DNA of 5,730 nt, taken from positions 1,956 to 7,685 of the forward strand of contig JAAVGQ010000102.1 in the NCBI GenBank assembly GCA_014800105.1, written 5' to 3'. This DNA comes from Bacteroidales bacterium. GTDB lineage: Bacteria; Bacteroidota; Bacteroidia; Bacteroidales; Muribaculaceae. Under the pieces are notes generated by a model. It had not been told where the DNA came from. It saw only the letters and a program-made list of their open reading frames with translations, and did no database searches. A program made the position numbers and the translations under genes. Shown piece by piece: positions 1 through 5,730 of the stretch (position 1 is the stretch's first letter; every line of letters starts with the position of its first letter).

Positions 1-1973
1 AGGCGTGCTGCGTTAAAAGCCATTTCGCCCTGAGAAGAGAGAATGCGGTAGTCATATTCACCGTGGGTGATGAGGATGGGGGTATCCCACTTGTCAATGA
101 ACTTGTGGGGTGACATAGCGAATGTGCGCTGAGCCACTGCATTATCCTTTTCCCAGGGAGCACCGCCCATATCCCAGTTAGCAAACCAGAGTTCTTCAGT
201 TTCAAGATACTGAGCCTCAATGTTGAAGATACCGGCGTGAGCGATGAGGGCTGCAAAACGTCCCTCGTGGTTGCCGGCAAGCCAGTAAACTGAGAAACCG
301 CCGTAGCTGGCGCCAACGGCACCGATGTGGTTTTCATCAATAAAGGGCTCAACCTTCAGTGCATCCACTGCACTGAGGTAATCTTTCATGTTCTGGCCGG
401 GATAATCCTTGGAAATCTGTGCGTTCCATTCGGTACCGAAGCCGGGTAGACCGTGACGGTTGGGCGCGATAATCACGTAGCCGTTAGATGCCATGAGAGC
501 GAAGTTCCAACGGTAGCTCCAGAACTGGCTCACGGGCTGCTGGGGACCACCCTGGCAGTAAAGAACGGCGGGATAAGTCTTATTCTTATCAAAGTGAGGA
601 GGATAGATAACCCAGGTTGCCATCAGTTTTCCGTCGGTCGTAGGAACTTGGCGGAGCTCGACAGTGGGCATGTCAATCTGAGCAAGAAGTTCGGTATTTA
701 CCTCAGTGAGCTTGGTAACGTTACCGTCAGCAACGGCAATGTTGTAAACTTCATTGGGCTCAATCATTGAGTGGCGCAAGGTGATGATGTTATCGTTTCC
801 TGCGGGAACGAGTGCTGCGTAGTCATAGCAACCGTCAGCCAGCACCTTGACCTCGTGAGATTCAACATTGATTGAGAAAACGGGGATAACGCCATCCTTG
901 GGAGCGAGGAAGTAGATCTCCTTGCCGTCAGGACGCCAGGCGATAGCATCGGCAGTGTAATCCCAGTCGGTGGTGAGATCAGTCTTGACACCGGTGTTCA
1001 AGTCGAGCGTAAAGATGCGGTTCTTATCACTTTCGTAGCCATCGTGCTCCATGCTGAGCCAGGCAAGGGTGTTACCGTCAGGAGAGAATGCCGGGGCGGT
1101 ATCGTAGCCCATCATGCCCTCAGTGAGACATTTGGTAGACCCGTCAGCGAGGTCATAGAGGTAGAGGTTAGAGTTAGTGGAGATAGCATATTCCATGCCT
1201 GTTTTCTTGCGTGAAACGTAAACGAGTTTCTTGCTGTCAGGGTGCCAGGCGAATGATTCAACGCCACCGAAGGGTCGCATGGGTGCTTCGAACGGTTCGT
1301 CGGCCATGATGTCCTTGATGTCAGAGAGGCTGTTTCCGTCCCATGCGGCAAGGAAAGGATGGGGGATTTCGGTTACCCATTCATCCCAATGCTTGTACAG
1401 GAGATCATCGATGATGCGGGCGTTGGCCTTGGGAAGGTCAGGGTACACGTCCTGGGGAGTGCGGGCATATTTTACGGTTGAGATGAGAATGACGTTCTTC
1501 TCGTCGGGAGAGAACAGGAAACCTTCGATACCGTTCTCAATGTTAGAGATAACGCGGGGATTGGTACCGTCAGCGTTCATAATCCACAGTTGGGGTTTAC
1601 CGTCATTATTGGCAACATAGGCGATGCTCTTGCCATCGTTCAACCACACAGCGCTGTTTTCGCTGCCGGCAGTGCGGGTGAGGCGCTTGGAGTCAGAACC
1701 GTCAATGTTCATGAGATAGAGGTCAGCGTTGCTGCGGTTTTCTTCTACGCTTTCATAAGATACAGAGTAGAGGATTTTGGAACCGTCAGGTGACACGACG
1801 GGATTGGTAACACGCCCCAAGGCTTCGAGAGCCTCGATTGAGAAAGTGCGGTCAGTGATTGTGACCTGAGGCTTATCGATGATATTCTCATCTTCAGCCT
1901 TGCTGCCAGCGCATGAAGCTAATGAGATGGAAGCCGCTGACATTAATGCGAGTGATAGATTTAATTTATTCAT
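1..1973 (-). CDS. S9 family (prolyl oligopeptidase-like) serine peptidase, DPP5-like, predicted lipoprotein; 3' end cut by window edge
   Basis: This is a predicted exported serine peptidase that would release dipeptides or short peptides from oligopeptides in the periplasm or at the cell surface. I read 657 complete codons from the ATG at 1973 with no stop before the left edge, so the C-terminus is missing. Residues 1-20 form a signal peptide ending in the lipobox L-A-S-C (Cys21), followed by an acidic/polar stretch. Residues ~45-420 form a beta-propeller with recurring PDG/ADG blade signatures (SPDGSK, FSPDGN, WRPDGK). Residues ~440-657 are the alpha/beta hydrolase domain: GGP oxyanion-region motif at 475-477, nucleophile Ser556 in GASYGG, and likely catalytic Asp641 in HGEYDYR. 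The catalytic His lies outside the window. The pattern around QGGPQ and TEELWFANWD resembles, from memory, Porphyromonas dipeptidyl-peptidase 5; the exact specificity is inference. The start is supported by the signal peptide and by the 4-base overlap with the upstream gene. No frameshift is seen. Confidence 0.93.
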   Translation of the reverse strand, partial: MNKLNLSLALMSAASISLASCAGSKAEDENIIDKPQVTITDRTFSIEALEALGRVTNPVVSPDGSKILYSVSYESVEENRSNADLYLMNIDGSDSKRLTRTAGSENSAVWLNDGKSIAYVANNDGKPQLWIMNADGTNPRVISNIENGIEGFLFSPDEKNVILISTVKYARTPQDVYPDLPKANARIIDDLLYKHWDEWVTEIPHPFLAAWDGNSLSDIKDIMADEPFEAPMRPFGGVESFAWHPDSKKLVYVSRKKTGMEYAISTNSNLYLYDLADGSTKCLTEGMMGYDTAPAFSPDGNTLAWLSMEHDGYESDKNRIFTLDLNTGVKTDLTTDWDYTADAIAWRPDGKEIYFLAPKDGVIPVFSINVESHEVKVLADGCYDYAALVPAGNDNIITLRHSMIEPNEVYNIAVADGNVTKLTEVNTELLAQIDMPTVELRQVPTTDGKLMATWVIYPPHFDKNKTYPAVLYCQGGPQQPVSQFWSYRWNFALMASNGYVIIAPNRHGLPGFGTEWNAQISKDYPGQNMKDYLSAVDALKVEPFIDENHIGAVGASYGGFSVYWLAGNHEGRFAALIAHAGIFNIEAQYLETEELWFANWDMGGAPWEKDNAVAQRTFAMSPHKFIDKWDTPILITHGEYDYRILSSQGEMAFNAAR
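1911..1973 (-). other. Lipoprotein (type II) signal peptide of the S9 peptidase
   Basis: The first 21 codons encode a short N-region with one Lys, a hydrophobic/small-residue core (LSLALMSAASISLA) and the lipobox LASC with Cys21 as the expected lipidated residue. The residues after Cys21 (AGSKAEDE) are rich in acidic side chains; in Bacteroidota, acidic residues close behind the lipidated Cys can direct lipoproteins to the outer surface, so surface exposure is possible but not shown. A type I cleavage just after Cys-Ala cannot be fully excluded. Confidence 0.72.
1970..1973 (-). other. ATGA stop/start overlap between ygiQ and the S9 peptidase gene
   Basis: On the minus strand the bases ATGA contain both the start ATG of the peptidase gene and the TGA stop of the ygiQ-type gene, which are one frame apart. 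This is a typical arrangement for reinitiation by the terminating ribosome. The preceding bases are A-rich (AAAACATTATAA) with no GGAGG-like site at normal spacing, which fits Bacteroidota initiation regions and makes coupling the likely source of initiation. Confidence 0.85.
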
Positions 1974-3955
1974 TTATAATGTTTTGTGAGATTATCCTTA
2001 TTGGGGCGTCGTGACGCTGGCTTAGAGTTGTGACTGAAATTGGGATTAAACGATTTCGGTCCCTTTTTAACAGGCGTGGGAACCCGGAAGCCGCCATGAT
2101 TGTCAGGGAACAGTTTCTTGATAAGGTCAGGACGGTGCAGGCGGTTCAGTGACTTGATGATACCCTCGCGGTAAGTGCGGTCATACCAGAAGAAGTATTG
2201 CCGCTGCGCAAGTTTCTCAGCCGGGGTTGTTGCCGTGAAGATTTTCTCACCGGTGTAAGGATGATAACCGGTGTAGTAGATCTCGGTAGCAAGTGTCATG
2301 GGAGTGGGCGTAAAGTCTTGAATCTGCTCAAGATGCAGATTCAGCTCCTTAGTCTTAATAGCCAGCTGAGCCATATCTATTTCCTCGCAGGCGGGATGGC
2401 TTGAGATGAAATAGGGTATAAGTTGCTGATTGAGTCCACACGAAGTGTTAACGTCATCAAAAATTTTCTTGAAATCATAGTAGAGCGAGAATGAGGGCTT
2501 TCTCATCAGTTTGAGCACATGCTCCTCAGTGTGTTCCGGGGCGACTTTAAGACGGCCGGAGACGTGTTTCTCGATGAGTTCGCGATTATAGCGAAGATTG
2601 TTAGCGTCAATTTTTTTTACGCCGGTGTGGTGCATGGAGAGATCGTATCTCACCCCGCTACCAATGAATGATTTCTTGATACCGGGAATTGCATCAACCT
2701 TGTGATAGAGGTCAAGCAGGGGACCGTGGTCAGTGTTTAGATTGGGGCACACTGCGGGATGCAGGCATGAGGGGCGCATGCACTTGGTGCAGATTGACAG
2801 GTCACGGCCGTGCATTCCATACATATTGGCCGACGGGCCGCCAAGGTCAGAAAGATACCCTTTGAAGTCAGGGAGTGAAGTGATGGTCTTCACCTCATTG
2901 AGAATTGACTTTTCACTGCGCGAGGCAATGAATTTTCCCTGATGAGCTGAGATAGTGCAGAACGCGCAACCACCGAAACACCCACGGTGCATATTGACTG
3001 AAAACTTTATCATATCATAAGCCGGGATGCGTTTTCCTCGATAGCGGGGGTGGGGCAGGCGCGTATAGGGGAGGTCAAATGAGCAGTCAATCTCCTCGGT
3101 GGTCATGGGCGGGTACATGGGATTAACGCGTACAGCCCACTTGTCATGAGGTTGCCACAAAGTAACGCCCTGCATGCGGTTGCTCTGCTGTTCTATATGT
3201 TTGAAATTAGCTGACTGTTTCTTTTTATCCCTGAGGCAAGCACCGAATGATTCGAGAACGATAGCCTCGTCAGCATCAGCGTTAACAGGGACGGCAGCCA
3301 GTGGCTGGCGGGAGACGACCTGGGGTATATCGTAGAGGTCATTGACGGTGCCTCCTTCAGCGAGACGACGGGCTATTTCCACGATGGGCTTTTCTCCCAT
3401 TCCGTATACAATGACATCAGCGGGAGCATCAGCAAGCAGGGAGGGTCGCAACCGGTCCTGCCAGTAGTCGTAATGAGACAGGCGCCTCATTGAGGCTTCG
3501 ATTCCACCTGCAATTATGGGGACGTCGGGATATAGTTTTTTAAGAATTTCGCTATATACGATAGTAGGATAGTCAGGGCGCATTCCGTGACGTCCGTCGG
3601 GAGTATAGGCATCATCACTGCGACGGCGGCGTGCTGCGGTATAGTGGTTAACCATAGAGTCCATAGCTCCGGCTGACACGCCGAAGAAGAGGCGTGGCGC
3701 GCCAAATTTGCGGAAGTCGCGGAGGTCATCGCGCCAGTTGGGTTGCGGAACGATAGCCACGCGGTAGCCGTGAGCCTCCAGCACTCGGCCTATTACAGCT
3801 GCACCGAATGAGGGGTGATCAACGTAAGCATCCCCTGAGAAGAGGACAACATCGACGTAGTCCCAGCCCAGGGCTTCCATTTCCTTTACCGAGGTAGGAA
3901 GCCAACGGCGGGTATCCAACACGGGGAGTCGATTATTCTTGGATAAATCAGGCAT
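1970..3955 (-). CDS. ygiQ: YgiQ family radical SAM protein
   Basis: A complete 661-residue cytoplasmic protein of the YgiQ family of radical S-adenosylmethionine enzymes, whose reaction and substrate are not established. Residues ~16-300 match the YgiQ N-terminal region (LPTSVKEMEALGWD, SGDAYVDHPSFG, GGIEASMRR, HYDYW). The radical SAM core starts near 315 and carries the C-x3-C-x2-C motif CFGGCAFC (Cys326, Cys330, Cys333), which should bind the [4Fe-4S] cluster that cleaves SAM. A second cysteine group (Cys389, 392, 397, 403) follows in the core. From ~540 the sequence QDFTPTPMTLATEIYYTG marks the C-terminal DUF3362 region, and the last ~40 residues are a basic, probably disordered tail. The length is somewhat below my recollection of the E. 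coli protein (about 740). The ATG at 3955 overlaps the end of uvrB by 8 bases; the early family motif at residue 19 onward leaves little room for another start. Family assignment is firm; function is unknown. Confidence 0.96.
   Translation of the reverse strand: MPDLSKNNRLPVLDTRRWLPTSVKEMEALGWDYVDVVLFSGDAYVDHPSFGAAVIGRVLEAHGYRVAIVPQPNWRDDLRDFRKFGAPRLFFGVSAGAMDSMVNHYTAARRRRSDDAYTPDGRHGMRPDYPTIVYSEILKKLYPDVPIIAGGIEASMRRLSHYDYWQDRLRPSLLADAPADVIVYGMGEKPIVEIARRLAEGGTVNDLYDIPQVVSRQPLAAVPVNADADEAIVLESFGACLRDKKKQSANFKHIEQQSNRMQGVTLWQPHDKWAVRVNPMYPPMTTEEIDCSFDLPYTRLPHPRYRGKRIPAYDMIKFSVNMHRGCFGGCAFCTISAHQGKFIASRSEKSILNEVKTITSLPDFKGYLSDLGGPSANMYGMHGRDLSICTKCMRPSCLHPAVCPNLNTDHGPLLDLYHKVDAIPGIKKSFIGSGVRYDLSMHHTGVKKIDANNLRYNRELIEKHVSGRLKVAPEHTEEHVLKLMRKPSFSLYYDFKKIFDDVNTSCGLNQQLIPYFISSHPACEEIDMAQLAIKTKELNLHLEQIQDFTPTPMTLATEIYYTGYHPYTGEKIFTATTPAEKLAQRQYFFWYDRTYREGIIKSLNRLHRPDLIKKLFPDNHGGFRVPTPVKKGPKSFNPNFSHNSKPASRRPNKDNLTKHYK
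2747..2791 (-). other. Second cysteine cluster in YgiQ (C-x2-C-x4-C-x5-C)
   Basis: Residues 389-403 (CTKCMRPSCLHPAVC) place four cysteines in 15 residues, about 56 residues after the radical SAM motif. The spacing could hold a metal ion or an auxiliary Fe-S cluster. I recall cysteines at this place in other YgiQ proteins, so it is probably a family trait, but the ligand is inferred only. Confidence 0.6.
2957..2980 (-). other. Radical SAM C-x3-C-x2-C cluster-binding motif in YgiQ
   Basis: These codons encode CFGGCAFC (residues 326-333). In radical SAM enzymes the three cysteines ligate a [4Fe-4S] cluster whose fourth iron site binds SAM. All three are intact, so the enzyme should be active for SAM cleavage. 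Confidence 0.95.
3948..3955 (-). other. 8-base stop/start overlap between uvrB and ygiQ
   Basis: On the minus strand ATGCCTGA holds the ygiQ start ATG and, one frame away, the uvrB stop TGA. The stretch just upstream (TAAAAGAAAAGTTCG) is A-rich and has no strong anti-Shine-Dalgarno match. The overlap supports a single mRNA and coupled translation of the two proteins. Confidence 0.85.
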
Positions 3956-5730
3956 CGAACTTTTCTTTTAGATACTGTTCTGATTTTATGATTTCATCAC
4001 GCAGTCGAGCCGCTTCCATGAATTCCATGTTCTTGGCGGCTGCCACCATCTGGGTTCTCATGAGATTGATAGATTTCTCGAGTTCCTGGCGTGACATGTA
4101 AGGCATGACGGGATCAGCAACCATGGACGCTTTCTTGGATGGCGTGTATTCCTGGCTATAAGGAATGGCCTGAGCCGGTTTACGTGAACGTGACCCTGTG
4201 GAGCGGCTGTCATTCTTAACCGGTGTGGTTTCAGCGTCATCATCCATGCCGATGAGGGCGCGACGAGCCTTGACGATAGCCTGAGGCGTAATTCCGTGTT
4301 CCTTGTTATACTCCATCTGTATTTTGCGGCGGCGGGCAGTCTCATCAATAGTTTGCTGCATGCTGTCAGTAATCTTGTCGGCATACATTATAACCTTGCC
4401 TTCAAGGTTGCGGGCAGCGCGACCCACGGTCTGCGTGAGTGAGCGGTGAGAACGCAGGAATCCTTCCTTGTCAGCATCAAGGATAGCAACGAGTGAGACT
4501 TCGGGGAGGTCAAGACCTTCACGCAGGAGGTTCACACCAATGAGAACGTCGTAAACACCTGCGCGCAGGTCATCAAGAATCTTTATGCGGTCAAGGGTGT
4601 CGACGTCGCTGTGAATGTAAGCGGTCTTGACATCCATGCGGGCGAGGTAATCGTTCAATTCCTCGGCCATGCGTTTGGTGAGAGTGGTGACAAGCACGCG
4701 CTCATCAGCCTCGCAACGAATGCGTATCTCTTCAAGCAGGTCATCAACCTGATTAAGCGAACCTCTCACTTCTATTTCGGGGTCGAGAAGTCCGGTGGGG
4801 CGGATGAGCTGTTCCACTACCACGCCCTCGCTACGATTCAGTTCATAGTCGGCCGGTGTAGCACTTACATATATGGTCTGAGGTGTCAGTGCCTCGAATT
4901 CTTCAAACTTTAACGGGCGATTGTCGAGCGCTGCGGGAAGACGGAATCCGTAGTCAACAAGATTTTCCTTGCGGGCACGGTCGCCGCCAAACATTGCACG
5001 AATCTGGGGTAGGGTGACATGACTCTCATCAATAATGGTGAGGAAGTCATTGGGGAAGTAGTCAAGAAGACAGAAAGGACGCATTCCAGGCTGGCGTCCG
5101 TCAAAGTAACGGCTGTAATTTTCAATGCCGGGGCAGTGACCCACCTCGCGCATCATTTCAACATCATAGGTTACACGTTCGTAAAGGCGTTTTGCCTCGA
5201 GCTCCTTAGCTTCCTTATTGAAGAAGTTCACCTGTTCGCCAAGGTCAAGCTGAATCTCAGACAGGGCTCCCGCCATGCGTTGCGGAGAGGTTACGAAAAT
5301 GTTGGCGGGGTAGATGTTAAAGTTATCGTGGGGAGTTTTGACATCAGTTAGAGGATCAATGGAGTAGACTTCTTCGATTTCGTCGCCGAAGAAGACAATG
5401 CGCACGATGGTATCTTCGTAAGCCAGACGCACGTCAACGGTGTCACCTTTCACGCGGAAGGTACCGCGCGAGGTGTCAATCTCGTTTCGGGAGTACATGG
5501 CATTGGATAGTTTGCGCAGGAGGCTGTTGCGGGTAATTTTCAGTCCGCGCTTAACCTCGATAACGTTTTCATGAAAATCATCAGGATTGCCGATACCATA
5601 GAGGCAGGAAACGGAGCTTACAACGACTACGTCGCGACGACCAGACAACAGAGCCTGAGTGGTGGCGAGTCGCAGGCGGTCGATTTCCTCGTTGATCATC
5701 AGGTCTTTTTCGATATATTTATCGACTGAC
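3948..5730 (-). CDS. uvrB: UvrABC excinuclease subunit B (UvrB), N-terminus cut by window edge
   Basis: UvrB takes damaged DNA from UvrA, verifies the lesion with a limited helicase activity, and recruits UvrC for the incisions of nucleotide excision repair. The reading frame is open through the right edge: codons upstream of the internal ATG at 5699 read SVDKYIEKDL, matching the conserved UvrB stretch, so 5699 is an internal Met and not the start. I see 593 complete codons; about 100-110 N-terminal residues (Walker A and most of the DNA-gripping beta-hairpin region) lie outside. Visible in order: SVSCLYGIGNPDDF, the motif II box DESH (5019-5030), GFRLPAALDNRPLKFEEFEA, the helicase C-domain with TTLTKRMAEELNDYL, HSDVDT, LLREGLDLPEVSLVAILDAD and motif VI QTVGRAARN (4407-4433), then a variable polar linker and a UVR motif (about 3984-4094) that in the family contacts UvrA and UvrC. 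All visible motifs are intact. It is the first gene of the visible operon and overlaps ygiQ. Confidence 0.97.
   Translation of the reverse strand, partial: SVDKYIEKDLMINEEIDRLRLATTQALLSGRRDVVVVSSVSCLYGIGNPDDFHENVIEVKRGLKITRNSLLRKLSNAMYSRNEIDTSRGTFRVKGDTVDVRLAYEDTIVRIVFFGDEIEEVYSIDPLTDVKTPHDNFNIYPANIFVTSPQRMAGALSEIQLDLGEQVNFFNKEAKELEAKRLYERVTYDVEMMREVGHCPGIENYSRYFDGRQPGMRPFCLLDYFPNDFLTIIDESHVTLPQIRAMFGGDRARKENLVDYGFRLPAALDNRPLKFEEFEALTPQTIYVSATPADYELNRSEGVVVEQLIRPTGLLDPEIEVRGSLNQVDDLLEEIRIRCEADERVLVTTLTKRMAEELNDYLARMDVKTAYIHSDVDTLDRIKILDDLRAGVYDVLIGVNLLREGLDLPEVSLVAILDADKEGFLRSHRSLTQTVGRAARNLEGKVIMYADKITDSMQQTIDETARRRKIQMEYNKEHGITPQAIVKARRALIGMDDDAETTPVKNDSRSTGSRSRKPAQAIPYSQEYTPSKKASMVADPVMPYMSRQELEKSINLMRTQMVAAAKNMEFMEAARLRDEIIKSEQYLKEKFDA
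3984..4094 (-). other. C-terminal UVR domain of UvrB
   Basis: These codons encode a two-helix segment beginning SRQELEKSINLM and containing AAKNMEFMEAARLRDEI, the typical UVR hairpin with the E-F-x-x-A-A-x-x-R-D-x-I pattern. In the family this domain binds the matching UVR domain of UvrC. It is separated from the helicase core by a roughly 60-residue Ser/Lys/Arg/Asp-rich linker with no evident conserved motif. Confidence 0.9.

Noticed and set aside
764..1351. Minus-strand open frames at 764-991 and 1112-1351
   Set aside because: They are alternative frames within the S9 peptidase coding region with no domain signature; the continuous reading frame through the same bases is clearly the real one.
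453..1793. Plus-strand open frames at 453-770, 1231-1620 and 1590-1793
   Set aside because: They lie antisense to the S9 peptidase gene, whose minus-strand translation is continuous with clear family motifs; the plus-strand products show no recognisable domain.
2006..2017. Palindrome GCGTC-GT-GACGC near the 3' end of ygiQ as a terminator or operator
   Set aside because: The arms are only 5 bases with a 2-base centre, there is no following T-run on the minus strand, and it lies inside coding sequence just before a coupled gene.
1974..2040. A promoter for the S9 peptidase gene inside the end of ygiQ
   Set aside because: I found no convincing Bacteroidota -33 TTTG / -7 TAnnTTTG pair; the A-rich stretch is more simply a translation initiation region.
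2198..2942. Plus-strand open frames at 2198-2404 and 2733-2942, antisense to ygiQ
   Set aside because: They are short, lack a recognisable domain, and sit opposite the strongly conserved radical SAM region.
4611..5351. Plus-strand open frames of about 100 residues at 4611-4913 and 5019-5351
   Set aside because: They are antisense shadows of the conserved UvrB motifs; no ribosome site or protein family supports them.
5697..5699. ATG at 5699 as the start of uvrB
   Set aside because: Upstream in-frame codons to the window edge encode the conserved SVDKYIEKDL segment of UvrB, and a start here would remove the Walker A motif. The true start is beyond the window.
1..5730. A mobile, defence or otherwise novel system
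   Set aside because: All bases are accounted for by three recognisable chromosomal gene families, with no repeats, integrase, transposase, toxin-antitoxin pair or foreign base composition visible.

Overview
The window is almost entirely protein-coding, and all of it is on the minus strand. Read 5' to 3' in the direction of transcription it holds the 3' part of uvrB (from the right edge), a complete ygiQ-type radical SAM gene, and the 5' part of a serine peptidase gene of the prolyl oligopeptidase (S9) family (running off the left edge). No RNA gene, insertion sequence, CRISPR array, integrase or terminator is visible. No gap is longer than a few bases, so there is no non-coding stretch to describe.

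The protein sequences suggest a Bacteroidota organism, most likely order Bacteroidales. The clues are the UvrB wording, the S9 peptidase with its QGGPQ / GASYGG / TEELWFANWD pattern (recalled from Bacteroidales enzymes such as the Porphyromonas dipeptidyl-peptidase 5 group), the lack of GGAGG-type ribosome sites with A-rich leaders instead, and a moderate GC content. Genus cannot be fixed from this window; a gut Bacteroidales lineage is plausible.

Layout: uvrB (5730 to 3948, N-terminus outside the window) overlaps ygiQ by 8 bases; ygiQ (3955 to 1970) overlaps the peptidase gene by 4 bases in an ATGA stop/start junction; the peptidase gene (1973 to 1) is open at the left edge and lacks its last part, including the catalytic His. 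These junctions indicate one polycistronic transcript with probable translational coupling. Its promoter must lie upstream of 5730 and its terminator beyond base 1.

Functionally the three products do not form an obvious pathway. UvrB is the damage-verifying helicase-like subunit of nucleotide excision repair in the cytoplasm. YgiQ is a cytoplasmic radical SAM enzyme of unknown reaction. The S9 peptidase carries a lipoprotein-type signal peptide and should act outside the cytoplasm on peptides. The region looks like ordinary chromosomal core genome rather than an accessory island. The most interesting points are the tight coupling of these unrelated functions, the second cysteine cluster in the YgiQ protein, and the predicted lipid anchor of the peptidase.
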